Assembly (NCBI GenBank): GCA_026770025.1 | Contig: JAMXDE010000016.1 | Coordinates: forward strand, 186,001 to 250,000 | Reading direction: 5' to 3' | Source of the DNA: Craspedostauros australis | Taxonomy: Eukaryota; Bacillariophyta; Bacillariophyceae; Mastogloiales; Achnanthaceae | DNA length: 64,000 bases | Shown here: positions 45,801 through 55,920 of the stretch, one piece after another | Layout: each line of letters starts with the position of its first letter | How positions within the stretch are numbered: position 1 is the stretch's first letter | Translations under genes and position numbers: made by a program | The notes under the pieces: generated by a model | The model's input: only the letters and a program-made list of their open reading frames with translations | What the model was told of the DNA's origin: nothing | The model's database searches: none

Positions 45801-46040
45801 GAGTTGTTGCGTCGCAACGAAAGCACCTGCACGGGCTTGCTTGTTCTGCGGTTGCCAGCTGAATGATGCGGGTGATGGCGATGGCGATAGCGATGGTGTG
45901 AACCATCTCTTCACACTTGCGCATGCAGCGTCGTCTCCTGCGATATTCCACGCAGACTGTGCGAATGGTGCGGCTGTGCTTCGTCGCAGTCCGCTGCTAA
46001 AGACGCGACGTGACACCATCAGTGGCTGTCTTCCCAACAT
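42879..46040 (-). CDS. clpB: ClpB/Hsp78 chaperone, probably mitochondrial (3 exons)
   Basis: Exons 46040-44274, 44000-43874 and 43699-42879 give 904 aa. Both introns fall in the second ATPase domain and keep phase: the first splits GPSGVG|KTEL and the second splits APPG(Y)VGYEQ. It is a Hsp100 disaggregase that threads aggregated proteins with Hsp70 help. Domain 1 has GNAGVGKT (about 182-189), Walker B LFIDELH and GATTLDEYR. The ClpB-specific coiled-coil middle domain (about 390-520) is present. Domain 2 has [19 protein letters not shown] and the C-terminal [13 protein letters not shown]. The N-terminus, [16 protein letters not shown], is basic and hydroxylated with no Clp-N repeat domain, as in mitochondrial Hsp78. 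ATG 46040 is preferred because the upstream frame has no ATG-led presequence. Confidence 0.9.
43700..43873 (-). other. ClpB intron 2
   Basis: 174 nt, GTAAGT donor, TATAG acceptor, phase 1, within GAPPGY. Confidence 0.85.
44001..44273 (-). other. ClpB intron 1
   Basis: 273 nt, GTAAGT donor at 44273, CGCAG acceptor, phase 0. It interrupts the second Walker A loop. Confidence 0.85.
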
Positions 46041-46364
46041 GATTACTGAATGATTCTTGTGCTGCTGTCGATTCTTGTGTTGGCCTTCTTTTGTGAGAGT
46101 CTGGCGATGGCGACAGCAACGATGGCCACAGCAACGGCAGCGGTGATGGAGTTGTAGCGTATCGTGCTGAGATTGCGCTTGCTTTGCGCATTCGTGTGGC
46201 GTTTTCACATATCTTGCTCCATGTGGAGAACAGTTGCCACCGACGAAGCCGAAGGTTGATGTCAGCAAAAAAGAGTTCGAAAGAAAAATGATAGATCCTG
46301 GCGCACGTTTGCGCAGTGCCGCAAGTCACAATACAGTTTTTTGCTCGACAGGATGGGGCAAAAG
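46041..46364. other. Intergenic, ClpB promoter region
   Basis: About 320 bp between the ClpB start and tRNA-Asn. No gene seen. Confidence 0.4.
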
Positions 46365-46437
46365 CTCACCATACTGGGATCGAACCAGTGGCCTTGCGAT
46401 TAACAGTCGCACGCTCTGCCAACTGAGCTAAAGGTGA
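46365..46437 (-). tRNA. tRNA-Asn(GTT)
   Basis: 73 nt with discriminator G. Anticodon arm TGCGA-CTGTTAA-TCGCA, D arm GCTC/GAGC, T arm ACTGG/CCAGT. The acceptor TCACCTT/ATGGTGA has one T-T mismatch at the sixth pair. No intron. Confidence 0.88.
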
Positions 46438-47684
46438 CGCCGATCAGTGCTGCTGTAAACAACCGAATCAGGGTTTCAAAATAATGCAAGTTGAGTTTTC
46501 TGCACACACTCGGAAACCTTCCTGTCTGTCGCCGAAATCGACGCCTGCAACACAAGACACAAGCCCAATTGAACGCTCGTGATCGTCACGTCTTTTTTGC
46601 CTCGGAACACTCACAGCTCACACAGTCTTTCACAAAGGTACACTGTTCGATTTCCATGGTTGTGCTGTGTGCGAAAATAGTGCACCAAACCACACCACGA
46701 ACACTTCCTGTGGTGTCTGTGCTCGGGCTGGTGCTTCGCGTGGGTGCGTTCTTGCTTTTTTGGCAGTATTGTGCGGGTCTGTGGAGGGTTGGTCGTGGGA
46801 ACGCGTGCGCAGCAATTCGATGTGCCACGCTGTGCCATCTACCTGCGCGAGTGGAGCACGTACTTAGCTGCTATTAAGACGTTTCGTACGTAGGTACGCG
46901 TACGATGGTGTGCCATGGCTTGTACTTCTCTGCAAGTACAATCGCTTTCCTTGTTTGTCTGAGCGGCCTCGCAGAGCACAGCCCGCGATCGGTGGTTGCG
47001 CCGACCCTGCCAGAATCAGCGCAGAACACCAGACCGATTTTGGCGCGAAAAGTTGATGACTGTGTGTGAAGTCGAACTTGGTATTTATTGGAATGACATT
47101 TCTTCGTGTCGCTCTTGGCAAATCGCTTCATGACGCTTGTTACCGAGGTTCTCGTGCCAATCGCGGCGGCGGGCACATGGTAGATTCAAAGCATGTAGGA
47201 TGCGCCTACCGAGCGTACTGGGACAACAAAACTGCGGAAGCACAAAAGGGTTCTGTGGCCTTTTCCCATCTGGTTTCGTGCTTGTTCTTTCGCACAAAGC
47301 AACAGCGATGGCAACCACGACAGCAACAACAGCGTAAGTGCTTTGGTCTTTCTTGCTCGGCGTCGTTCTCTCGTTTGCGGCAGCGCATTGAACGGACCAA
47401 GCAAGAAAACATCCACAGTATTGGTGCGACCTACTCTGCGCTACATCGCGTTGCACCATCCACCAAGACACAAGCCCAGTCACAGGGCGCAGCGGAAAAG
47501 GCATCGAAGTGCAGTGCAGTGCAGAGCGTATTAGTATGACACACACACACACGCACGCAGAGAGAGAGAGAGAGAGAGAGATCAACAAAACGCATACGTA
47601 ACGACTACGCCTTCGAGATTCATTCCCCTTCGTTGATCTGTTCAGCAAGACGCCACAAGCAACACAAGGAAGGAATCACAAAAT
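46438..47684. other. Intergenic, tRNA-Asn to hypothetical gene
   Basis: 1.2 kb. No supported gene. Frames such as 47066-47539 (+) and 47085-47648 (-) overlap each other without features. A CA/GA microsatellite lies near 47539-47581. Confidence 0.4.
47539..47581. repeat. (CA)n/(GA)n compound microsatellite
   Basis: Run of AC dinucleotides followed by GA dinucleotides, upstream of the hypothetical gene. Confidence 0.9.
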
Positions 47685-48689
47685 ATGCTTCCACGAACTC
47701 CACAGAAGCAGAAGCAGAAGCAGAAGCAGCAACCAAACAAGCAACAACAGACGCTGCTCCAACCATCGGATCACCTCCGCTGCTCGAAGCCCAGCGCTGG
47801 TCACACCACCGAGCACATGGAGACCCCGATCGAAACACCACAGCGATGGGAGGCGCTGTCTCCGTTCATTCTCTCGCCTCCACCCACCCGAAAGATGGCG
47901 TGGCCGCGGCGTGACCATCTCGTCACATCCACCCGTGCGCCCAAACTCCCTCTTAACGACTCCGGCAAGGCCTGCAACCCCGCTCTGTTCCCGACACCTT
48001 CTGCTCATCCGTTCGGAGAATACGCGCACCGCACCCGTGATGATCTCGTCGTGGCGCCAGTTGCCAAGCACGCCACAGAAACCACGAGCACCCTTATCAA
48101 CGACCTTCCGAAGACCCACGGGGCGACTTCCAAGAGACCGAGGCTGTCGTTGAATGGAGCAGCGTTCGGGCCCTTCGTGCCACCACGCCAGGCCGACATC
48201 GCACGACCGATGGATACAGGCGCACACACCGACGAACATACGAGGGTATCAAGCGCGCCTCGTCACCATGCACGAACCAAGACGATACCACCGCTGCTGC
48301 TCCGTGGAAGTGATGCGCCGTTGGCGTCAAGTTCGCTGCCCGAGCGCTCGTTCTTCCGGCGTGTGGTGCCCTCCATGGAGTCGCCACAACCAAGCGACGC
48401 ATCCACAGCTGGCTTTTCCAACGGCGCCATCATCACCACATCGATACGTCCAACACCAGGCGCAGAGAAGATGCGGACGACAACAACCAACGCTACCCCG
48501 GCGCATGGCCACGACGATGGAAGAGGCCAGTGGAACAATCTGAAGCTGCCTACCCGGTACCCGCAGCCACGGCCCCACGCAGCGGGCAAGACGTTGGTCA
48601 AAGTTGCGAATGATGACGATGCGGCGCACACCGGTGATCACCCCCTGGTGTTTGCACCCTCTGAGTTACCAACATTTCCAGCCTTGTGA
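47685..48689 (+). CDS. Hypothetical low-complexity protein
   Basis: 334 aa, single open frame from an ATG. It starts with a Lys/Gln run and is rich in Pro, Ser, Thr, Arg and His throughout, with no recognised domain, signal peptide or membrane helix. Short Ser/Pro/Arg patterns (SSAPRHHARTK, TSIRPTPGAEKM) suggest an intrinsically disordered, possibly phosphorylated protein. Both alternative frames and the opposite strand are also largely open here, so this may be a coincidental frame. The coding call rests only on length and ATG. It lies upstream of ATAD3 in the same direction. Confidence 0.4.
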   Translation: MLPRTPQKQKQKQKQQPNKQQQTLLQPSDHLRCSKPSAGHTTEHMETPIETPQRWEALSPFILSPPPTRKMAWPRRDHLVTSTRAPKLPLNDSGKACNPALFPTPSAHPFGEYAHRTRDDLVVAPVAKHATETTSTLINDLPKTHGATSKRPRLSLNGAAFGPFVPPRQADIARPMDTGAHTDEHTRVSSAPRHHARTKTIPPLLLRGSDAPLASSSLPERSFFRRVVPSMESPQPSDASTAGFSNGAIITTSIRPTPGAEKMRTTTTNATPAHGHDDGRGQWNNLKLPTRYPQPRPHAAGKTLVKVANDDDAAHTGDHPLVFAPSELPTFPAL

Positions 48690-49374
48690 TCGGGGAGGAT
48701 CGGGAGAGGGGATGGCAGACATGGGGAACGGGGACGGAGAAGAGCCACATACATCCCGAGTCAACAGTTTTTGTCTACATACTATACACAATATTATATG
48801 ATAGTATTCTCGCGGGGTGCTCAGCTGGAATCTGACAACGCCTTGCGCCATTATTGATTGTACATTGTATTTCAAGTTACTATTATTCTGTCTAGAGAGA
48901 GAGACAGCAATCTTGCAGCCAGTGTTAGCCTGTTTCGTGTCAAATGAGTCAAAGACGAAAAGAGTCTGCCATGCGTTCGCGATTTCATCGGATGGTTCTC
49001 GTTTTTTCGTTGTTGTTCTTCGTTCGTTCGCAACCTGCCACGACACCCACACAACCACAGAAAGAGACGAAGAGTTGGTGTCCCTTCCCACCAACCGACC
49101 ATCTGCCGCAACCCCAAACACGAAGCATCGCGGTGGATGCCGTTCGTTCGGTTTCCGTCAGGGCCGACACATCACACCAACGCAACCGCACGCCCACCAA
49201 CCAACCAAGAAGAAGATCGTGGTCCACGTTTCACCACAACCACCTGTTCGTCGGATACGGATTGCCGCACAGGAACATCCCACAAGAAGGCAATTCACCA
49301 TTTCCCACCACCAATTCCATTCCATTCCATTCCACCAGATCACCACAGCAGAATAGTAAATCACCAGAGCCAAG
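48690..49374. other. Intergenic, upstream of ATAD3
   Basis: About 685 bp, presumed ATAD3 promoter and 5' UTR. No gene seen. A minus frame (48666-49121) has no recognisable features. Confidence 0.4.
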
Positions 49375-52041
49375 ATGTTCGGAGGCAGACGCAACAACGA
49401 CAGAGAATCCTTGTCCAAGGCCATGGCGCCTGAAAACGCACCCAAGGCTAGCGGTGGTGGCAACGTCACGGGATTTGATCCAGAGGGGTTGGAGCGTGCC
49501 GCGAAGGCTGCCAGGGAGCTCGACGGCAGCCGCAATGCATCGCAAGCGATTGAACTCATCAAGACGCAGGAGGTCACGAAGCAGGTACGCGACGCATCCT
49601 TGATATCGTCATGATGATGATGTTGACGTTGATGGCAACGGTGACGGTGATGGTAACGGCGACCACGATGATCGTGATGACGTGGATTGGGGAAACTTGG
49701 CCTGAACCTGAAAGATCTCACGCCTGCTCGGATTTCTTCTTCTTTTGATTCCCCACCTTCTGCTTTCTCCTTTGCTCTGCCTTGCATCTTGGCGGAATCG
49801 ACCGTGCTTCCATGCAATCACGATGGAAAAACGATTATGGCAAACGACGATGGCAATCGCCATTTTGACGACTCTGCCGCATTCCACAGCATGAAGCATC
49901 TGCGAAGCGTGCAGAGATGGATGCCTACACGCAACAAGCAAGGGCGCAGAACATCGAACGCGAAGCTGAGGAGGCACGCAAGACATTGGATGCGCAGACC
50001 CAGCATGAACGTCACCGTGCCGAATACATGGATGAGCTGGAGCGAAAGCGTCAGGTGGACATGCTCAATGCTCAGAAGTACATGCAAGAGTGAGTTGGGA
50101 CTTGCGCATTTTTGGTGTCGATGCTGTTGCTGCCGCCGATTGCCGCACTCGGTTGGCGTTCGTTGCGATATGCTGTCACGCCATGCCATGCAATGCAATG
50201 AACTGTGTTTGCGGAATCACTTGCCATGCTGTGCGTCTTTTTTTCTGCTGTCCCCGACATGTTGACGCGATATAAGAAATGCAAATCAATGCCGATGACA
50301 AGAAGCACATTCCATCGTCCGACAGCATCTCATCTCATTCGAACTTGAATTTTCATCAAACTATCTGACGTCATGGTTGCGACGGCATCACTGCAACAAC
50401 GGTGCAACATTGTGACGATGCGATTGCAAATTATATTTGATGAGTAGGGAGCAATTGAAGAAGCAGGAGGAGATGGTGGCCCGCCAAGAGGAGATGCGCA
50501 GACGGACAGCAGAGCACGAGGCTGATCTTCGCACAAAGACAGAGCTGGCAAGGGCCAGGGCCGAGGCGGATGGCCGAATCCGACAGGAGCGTGAGAATCA
50601 TGACCTGATCTTGGAGAAGGTCCGGTTGGAGGCCATCGAACGACGCGATACCGTCTTGAAGGCAATCCAGGATGGAGGCAAGCTCGTCGGGGAAGGACTG
50701 CAAAGCTATTTGGACGATCCGAACAAGCTGCGCAACACGGCGTTGACCATCACTGGAATTGCAGTCGGTGTCTACACAGCGCGGACATCCATCGGGATTA
50801 CTGGAAGGTTCATCGAATCGCGGCTTGGCAAGCCCAGCCTCGTGCGTGAAACCAGCCGAATGACGTTCAGCCAGATGACCAGCAACCCATTCCAGAGCTT
50901 CAAGAGGACGTTCGGAATCGGCGTGCAAGAGCAGGATGCGCTCAAGGGAATCGTGTTGGAGAAGAGTCTGGAGTCGCAGTTGCGATCCATCGCCGTTTCT
51001 ACGGCCAACACCAAGGCAAACCGTGCCCCATTCCGACACTTGCTGCTCCATGGTACGTGCCAAGATGCGGATGCCATACCTCGCCAGCACTCCTTCGCAT
51101 TTCATTCCGTTCCATCAAATCGAATTGGATTGAATTGAACCCGGCTTGATTCGATTCCATCAAACGCATCATCCTGTGCTCATGTCACACTGGTCGCAAC
51201 CTGACTCTGCGTCTGCCTCAATATCAAACCATCGCTAACCGTGTCACTTTGTCATTGCGATTGCCTTTGCTATTTTCTATGTTCCACTCCAAAACGATCC
51301 ATTTCTGCGCGATATTGCCGAATGATAGGTCCTCCTGGAACTGGAAAGACAATGTTCGCGAGAGGGCTGGCCCATCATTCTGGATTGGACTATGCGGTTT
51401 TGACCGGTGGAGACATCGCGCCGTTGGGAAGGGACGCTGTCACGGAGCTTCACAAGCTGTTCGATTGGGCCAAAACCAGCCGCCGGGGGTTGCTTCTGTT
51501 TGTGGATGAGGCCGACGCCTTCTTGCAATCCCGTGAAACCTCCACGATATCAGAGGATCAGCGCAATGCCCTGAATGCCTTCCTGTTCCGCACAGGAACC
51601 GAGTCCGACCACTTCATGATGGTGTACGCGTCCAATCAGCCATCCCAGTTCGATTCCGCCGTGCTGGATCGTATCGATGAGATGGTGGAGTTCGATTTGC
51701 CAACCGAGGAGGAGCGAAGAGCGATGATTGCAATGTACATCGACAAGTACCTGCTGAAGCCACCGGGTCGCTGGGCCAAGAAGGTGGAGACCCTCGACAT
51801 TGGGTCGGAAGAGATCGAGAGGGTCGTCAAGGAAACCGAAGGATTCTCTGGCCGTGCCATCTCCAAGCTTGCCATCGCGTGGCAGGCAGCTGCGTACGGA
51901 ACGGAGGGCGCCGTTCTTGATCAGGCAGCATTCTTCCACACTGTCCAGCTGCACAAGAAGAGCATGCAAACCAAGGACAGCTGGTTGCAGAACGCAGAGC
52001 ATTACGCAGACGCCTTGACCACTGACAAGAAAGTGCTGTAG
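49375..52041 (+). CDS. ATAD3: ATAD3, mitochondrial inner-membrane AAA+ ATPase (4 exons)
   Basis: Exons 49375-49584, 49890-50089, 50448-51052 and 51329-52041 give 575 aa. All junctions are GT-AG and frame-consistent. ATAD3 spans the mitochondrial inner membrane and organises nucleoids, lipid transfer and contact sites. The order is typical: short Gly-rich start, long Lys/Glu/Arg/Gln coiled coil (about 40-220), membrane segment LTITGIAVGVYTA, the family signature RLGKPSLVRETSR, then the AAA+ domain with GPPGTGKT (Walker A, completed across intron 3) and LLLFVDEADAF (Walker B). ASNQP and an arginine region follow. Exon 3 could instead start at 50445 (adding Asp-Arg in place of Glu). No frame break is seen. 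Confidence 0.92.
49585..49889 (+). other. ATAD3 intron 1
   Basis: 305 nt, GTACGC donor, CCACAG acceptor, phase 0. Confidence 0.8.
50090..50447 (+). other. ATAD3 intron 2
   Basis: 358 nt, GTGAGT donor, acceptor TAG at 50445-50447 (or GAG at 50442-50444), phase 2. Confidence 0.75.
51053..51328 (+). other. ATAD3 intron 3
   Basis: 276 nt, GTACGT donor, GATAG acceptor, phase 1, just before the Walker A loop. Confidence 0.85.
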
Positions 52042-52546
52042 GGTCGGAGGCTATCCCACTCCACTACGAGCAGCACAAGCATTGGTACGACTACTCGTAA
52101 CAAGCAATTAATCTCATCCACAACCTCCTCGTGCGAGCTACACTCGATTCGTTTCGTTGTTGGTAGTTGGCGCGGACCACAGATCCAAAGATCGAGCGTT
52201 TGGCTTCGGTATACGACTCGTTCGACTTCTCCCTTGGCAAAACAAAGTGGACAAGTTTGTCCGTTTTTGGTTTGCGTTCGCGTTCGTATTTCTGTCATTG
52301 TCATCATCGTCGTCAGTTGTGTTCCTCCCACCAACACCGCGTTCCTCCCTCCCTCTCCTCGTGCCTTTCGTCTGCCTTCGGCTTCGGTGTTGCTGTTGCT
52401 GTTCATCAAGTCATTCGTGCGGTGCGATTGCATACGTTACGTACTTATATACAATACCTACATGCGAGCACACACTCGTAGTACGAGAACGAGTGGGGCA
52501 GCAAGTAGTGTCGACGACAGAGATAACGAGGTGACCAAGAACAACG
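52042..52546. other. Intergenic, upstream of phosphomevalonate kinase
   Basis: About 505 bp, presumed promoter. No gene seen. Confidence 0.4.
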
Positions 52547-54037
52547 ATGGCGAAGATCACGAAGGTCTCGGCGCCAGGCAAGATCCTCTTCGCCGGTGGC
52601 TATCTCGTGCTGGAGTCACCGAACGTTGGGTATGTCGTCGCCGCGGACAAGAGGTTCTACTCCACCATCACGTCCCAGTCCGTTGGAGATGCTGGCAATG
52701 ACGGTGAAAACACAACAACCATCACAGTGGACAGCCCGCAATTCCACTCGAAGTGGACCTACCGCTTCACCGCAGGCAGCAACGATGACAATGACAATGA
52801 CGACGACGATGGAGATTGCTCGTTGACCCCCGCATCCGGAAATGCCTCCAATAATCCCTTCGTCGAGAAATCGCTTCGTATCGTGCTGGCCTTCCTCAAG
52901 GACAAGTGCACCATCGAGTCCATGGACATCACCATTCAGGCTGACAACGACTTTTACAGCATCATCCCGCACTTGGAGGGTCAGGAACGCACGTTGGAGA
53001 ACATCGGCAAGCTGGGAACGTTCCTCAACTGTCCCCAGGACCCAACAACAGGCAAAGCCATCATCAACAAGACTGGCTTGGGGAGCTCCGCTGCGTTGAC
53101 CACCAGTTTGGTGGGGGCACTATACGAGCACTACTTGCCGCCGCAGAAGGAGACCGCGCCATCGGAAGATGACAAAGACAGGATGAACGAAATTCACAAC
53201 CTCGCGCAGATCTGCCACTGCCACGCCCAGGGCAAGGTCGGCAGCGGGTTTGATGTCAGCGCCGCCATGCACGGATCGCACCTATACCGTCGATTCCCCA
53301 AATGCACCTTGCCGGATCTGCTGCAGGGGCTTGGAAGATCCCCCACCTCGATCAGCAGCGGGACGTGCCGATTGCTCGATGCCGCGGCGCAACAACGGTG
53401 GGTGCGCGCCGACTCGCCCAACCCCATGACGACGCCTTTGCCCATCCCGGCAGGTCTGCAGGTCATGCTGGCCGATGTTTGCGGAGGATCCGAGTCGCCC
53501 AGTATGGCACGCAAGGTGCTGGCGTGGAAACGGGAGCAACGCGGCGTGGTGGGAGCAGACGGTGACATTCCGCATTGGGATGTACTGAAGGAGACGAACA
53601 TGCACATCGCCAAGCTGCTGCAAGATCTGGCGAAGGAGACGATCGACGCGGCGACTTTGTCGACCTTGCCCGCATCGGAGTGGCCCAAGACACTGGCAGA
53701 TGGCAGCACGTCATCGTCGACTCAGCTGCTGATCGAGCTGCATCAATCGTTCCTCACGACAAGGCGGCAATTGAAGGCGATGGGAGATAGTGCCGGTGTG
53801 CCCATCGAGCCGGCGGAACAGACGGAGATTTGCGATGCCACGATGCAGCTGCCCGGAGTCGTCGCTGCTCTGGTTCCTGGTGCAGGTGGATACGACGCCG
53901 TCGCATGCTTGTACATCGACACCGAGGAGACGAAGAACGGAATTGGCAAGCTGTGGTCAGAATGGAACAAGAACGGCCAGATCATCTGCCCGCTGGCTGT
54001 TCAAGCTACTCATCAAGGACTTCAGGTGCATTTCTAG
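52547..54037 (+). CDS. Phosphomevalonate kinase (mevalonate pathway)
   Basis: Single exon, 496 aa, no targeting extension, so probably cytosolic or peroxisomal. Converts mevalonate-5-phosphate to the diphosphate using ATP (ERG8 type, EC 2.7.4.2), an isoprenoid step feeding sterols. It is a GHMP-family kinase. The N-terminal APGKILFAGGYLVLE is the family start, the Pro-X3-Gly-Leu-X-Ser-Ser-Ala loop appears as KTGLGSSAALTT (about 175-186), and GKVGSGFDVSAAMHGS is the third motif characteristic of phosphomevalonate kinases. The C-terminal PGAGGYDAVACL closes the active-site region. An acidic Asp/Asn insert lies near 80-90. No break is seen. Confidence 0.92.
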   Translation: MAKITKVSAPGKILFAGGYLVLESPNVGYVVAADKRFYSTITSQSVGDAGNDGENTTTITVDSPQFHSKWTYRFTAGSNDDNDNDDDDGDCSLTPASGNASNNPFVEKSLRIVLAFLKDKCTIESMDITIQADNDFYSIIPHLEGQERTLENIGKLGTFLNCPQDPTTGKAIINKTGLGSSAALTTSLVGALYEHYLPPQKETAPSEDDKDRMNEIHNLAQICHCHAQGKVGSGFDVSAAMHGSHLYRRFPKCTLPDLLQGLGRSPTSISSGTCRLLDAAAQQRWVRADSPNPMTTPLPIPAGLQVMLADVCGGSESPSMARKVLAWKREQRGVVGADGDIPHWDVLKETNMHIAKLLQDLAKETIDAATLSTLPASEWPKTLADGSTSSSTQLLIELHQSFLTTRRQLKAMGDSAGVPIEPAEQTEICDATMQLPGVVAALVPGAGGYDAVACLYIDTEETKNGIGKLWSEWNKNGQIICPLAVQATHQGLQVHF

Positions 54038-55920
54038 TCGGCTTTGGCGTATACCCACCACTCCGTGAGTATGGAATCGCTCATGCTATCTTCTCTCTTT
54101 GGTGCTACGACTATACGCCATACATTATGATAGCGTACTTGATTGTACGAGTACAAGGACGAGTGCAGAACAGAGCAGAATGAAACGGAGACTCCATGCA
54201 GGCACGAGCATAAACTACAATAGAATAATAGTAATGCTTGCCATGGTCGAGCTCTCAGTTGGGGGTGCAGGAAGTTCTCCGAGACGCGATGGGCTTGCCC
54301 ATCCCTTTGACAGCGGTTATGTGAGTTGCGCGGCGCAGACAAAGAGAGAGAGAGGTCGTAGTATGCTACGACTATACGACCTAGTATCTGCAACAGACAG
54401 AACCACTCCGAAGAGCGAGGTGATGGCCATGAGAGCCGGTGCTCTATACTCGCTTCTCCGCATAGTCTACTCCCACTACGTAATTTCTCTAGTTCGCGCC
54501 ATGCTCTCGCGCGCTCTCGCAGACTCTCCGATACAAGAACCGGAGGTTCCGAGTGCGGTTGGCTGTCGGATGCTCATTTAGTTGGCGTTTGTCCGATGAG
54601 GTCATTGCCACCACCGACGCAGCAGCTGCGCCGTGTCGCGCTTGAGATTCGGGAACTCTCTCATACCCAAGATTCAAATTGTTCACCGAAGTCACGATGC
54701 ACATGCAAACTCATTCAAGAAAGTGAGGCAATCCGAATTTAAAATACGTATAATTTGTAACTTCATGTACGAATACAAATCAAATATTCGTCGGAAGCTT
54801 GCGTTGAGAATAATAGTGATTGCTCGGCGTCGTTTCGCGCTTTTTGAAAGTCACCTGATTTGTAACCACCGCGACGGCAACCACATGGCGGGAGACCATG
54901 ACGCAAAGTGCCAACAGACGCAGCCGAGGGCAAGCAATGAAACACGGGAAGCAAAACAAGAACAAAAGTACCACCACCACGCGCTCCGCTGCGCGTCGTC
55001 ACGGCCAACACATGCTCAGCGTCGCGGTCTCCCCCGACCGCCCGCCAAGAACAATCGAGTTTCCTTCCCTCTTGTCTTTGTCTTGTCTCTTTTCTTGGTA
55101 GTCGGACACGAACTTGTGCGCGCAGACCCGAATGTGGTTTGGGCATTCGTGCGAGTGGGAACGCGGGCGCAAGGCGCGAGGGTGTGAGGATGCTCTCTCC
55201 CGACACTGATACTCTCTGCGGATACTCTTCGGCAGCAAAGTCGCCTCCGCCACCACGCAAATGTGTTCACAAGCAGCGCTTCGCCAGCACACAGGTTCCG
55301 AGCCAACACACTCGTCGCATCAACCTCATACGACCACCACTCTCCGGGGCATCACAGTGCTCGAACTGCGGTGCCAACAACAACAACAACAGCAACAATA
55401 ATAATAATAATAGTAATAATAATAATATCGGTATCAAGGTCTTGCACTCGAGTTCCAAAGCACCAACTCGGCCACCCATCACAAATCGCAATTTGCTCCT
55501 CGAGCATCAGGCAACGTTCGTGGGAGCGAAGTCCTTGCAGAGCAACAGAGAGAACGCTTCGAGCCATCGTCACCAGCAAGAACGACTGCGCAGAAGTATC
55601 AGTGGGTCGTAAACGCAGGCGAACACCGATAGAGCAGGGAGAACAGTCTTGGTTGGGAAGCTTCCGTCTGCCACCCTCGCAGCCGTGCAAGACGGATACC
55701 ACCCACCACAGATCGTGCTCAGCAAGAAACACTCCTGTCGGAACATCCACGGAGACACACCGTGCAAACAAGACGTTACACGAGCACAGGCACCACTGGC
55801 ATCGCTGATAACACCTCCATCACAGCTGTGACTCCAACAGGTTGTGCAGAGGCTCCTGGCATTCGTACGCAGCATCCACTATACTCGATCGCGCTGGACG
55901 AAAAAGGCCACATTTCAAAG
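54038..55920. other. Intergenic, upstream of PT-rich protein 1
   Basis: 1.9 kb without a supported gene. A trinucleotide AAC/AAT run lies near 55374-55428. The plus frame 55139-55612 reads low-complexity Asn from that run and is rejected. The 3' part (after about 55620) should be the 5' region of the next gene. Confidence 0.4.
55374..55428. repeat. (AAC)n/(AAT)n microsatellite
   Basis: Trinucleotide run in intergenic DNA. Confidence 0.9.

Noticed and set aside
55139-55612. 157-aa frame with poly-Asn
   Set aside because: Reads through a microsatellite; no domain, no support.
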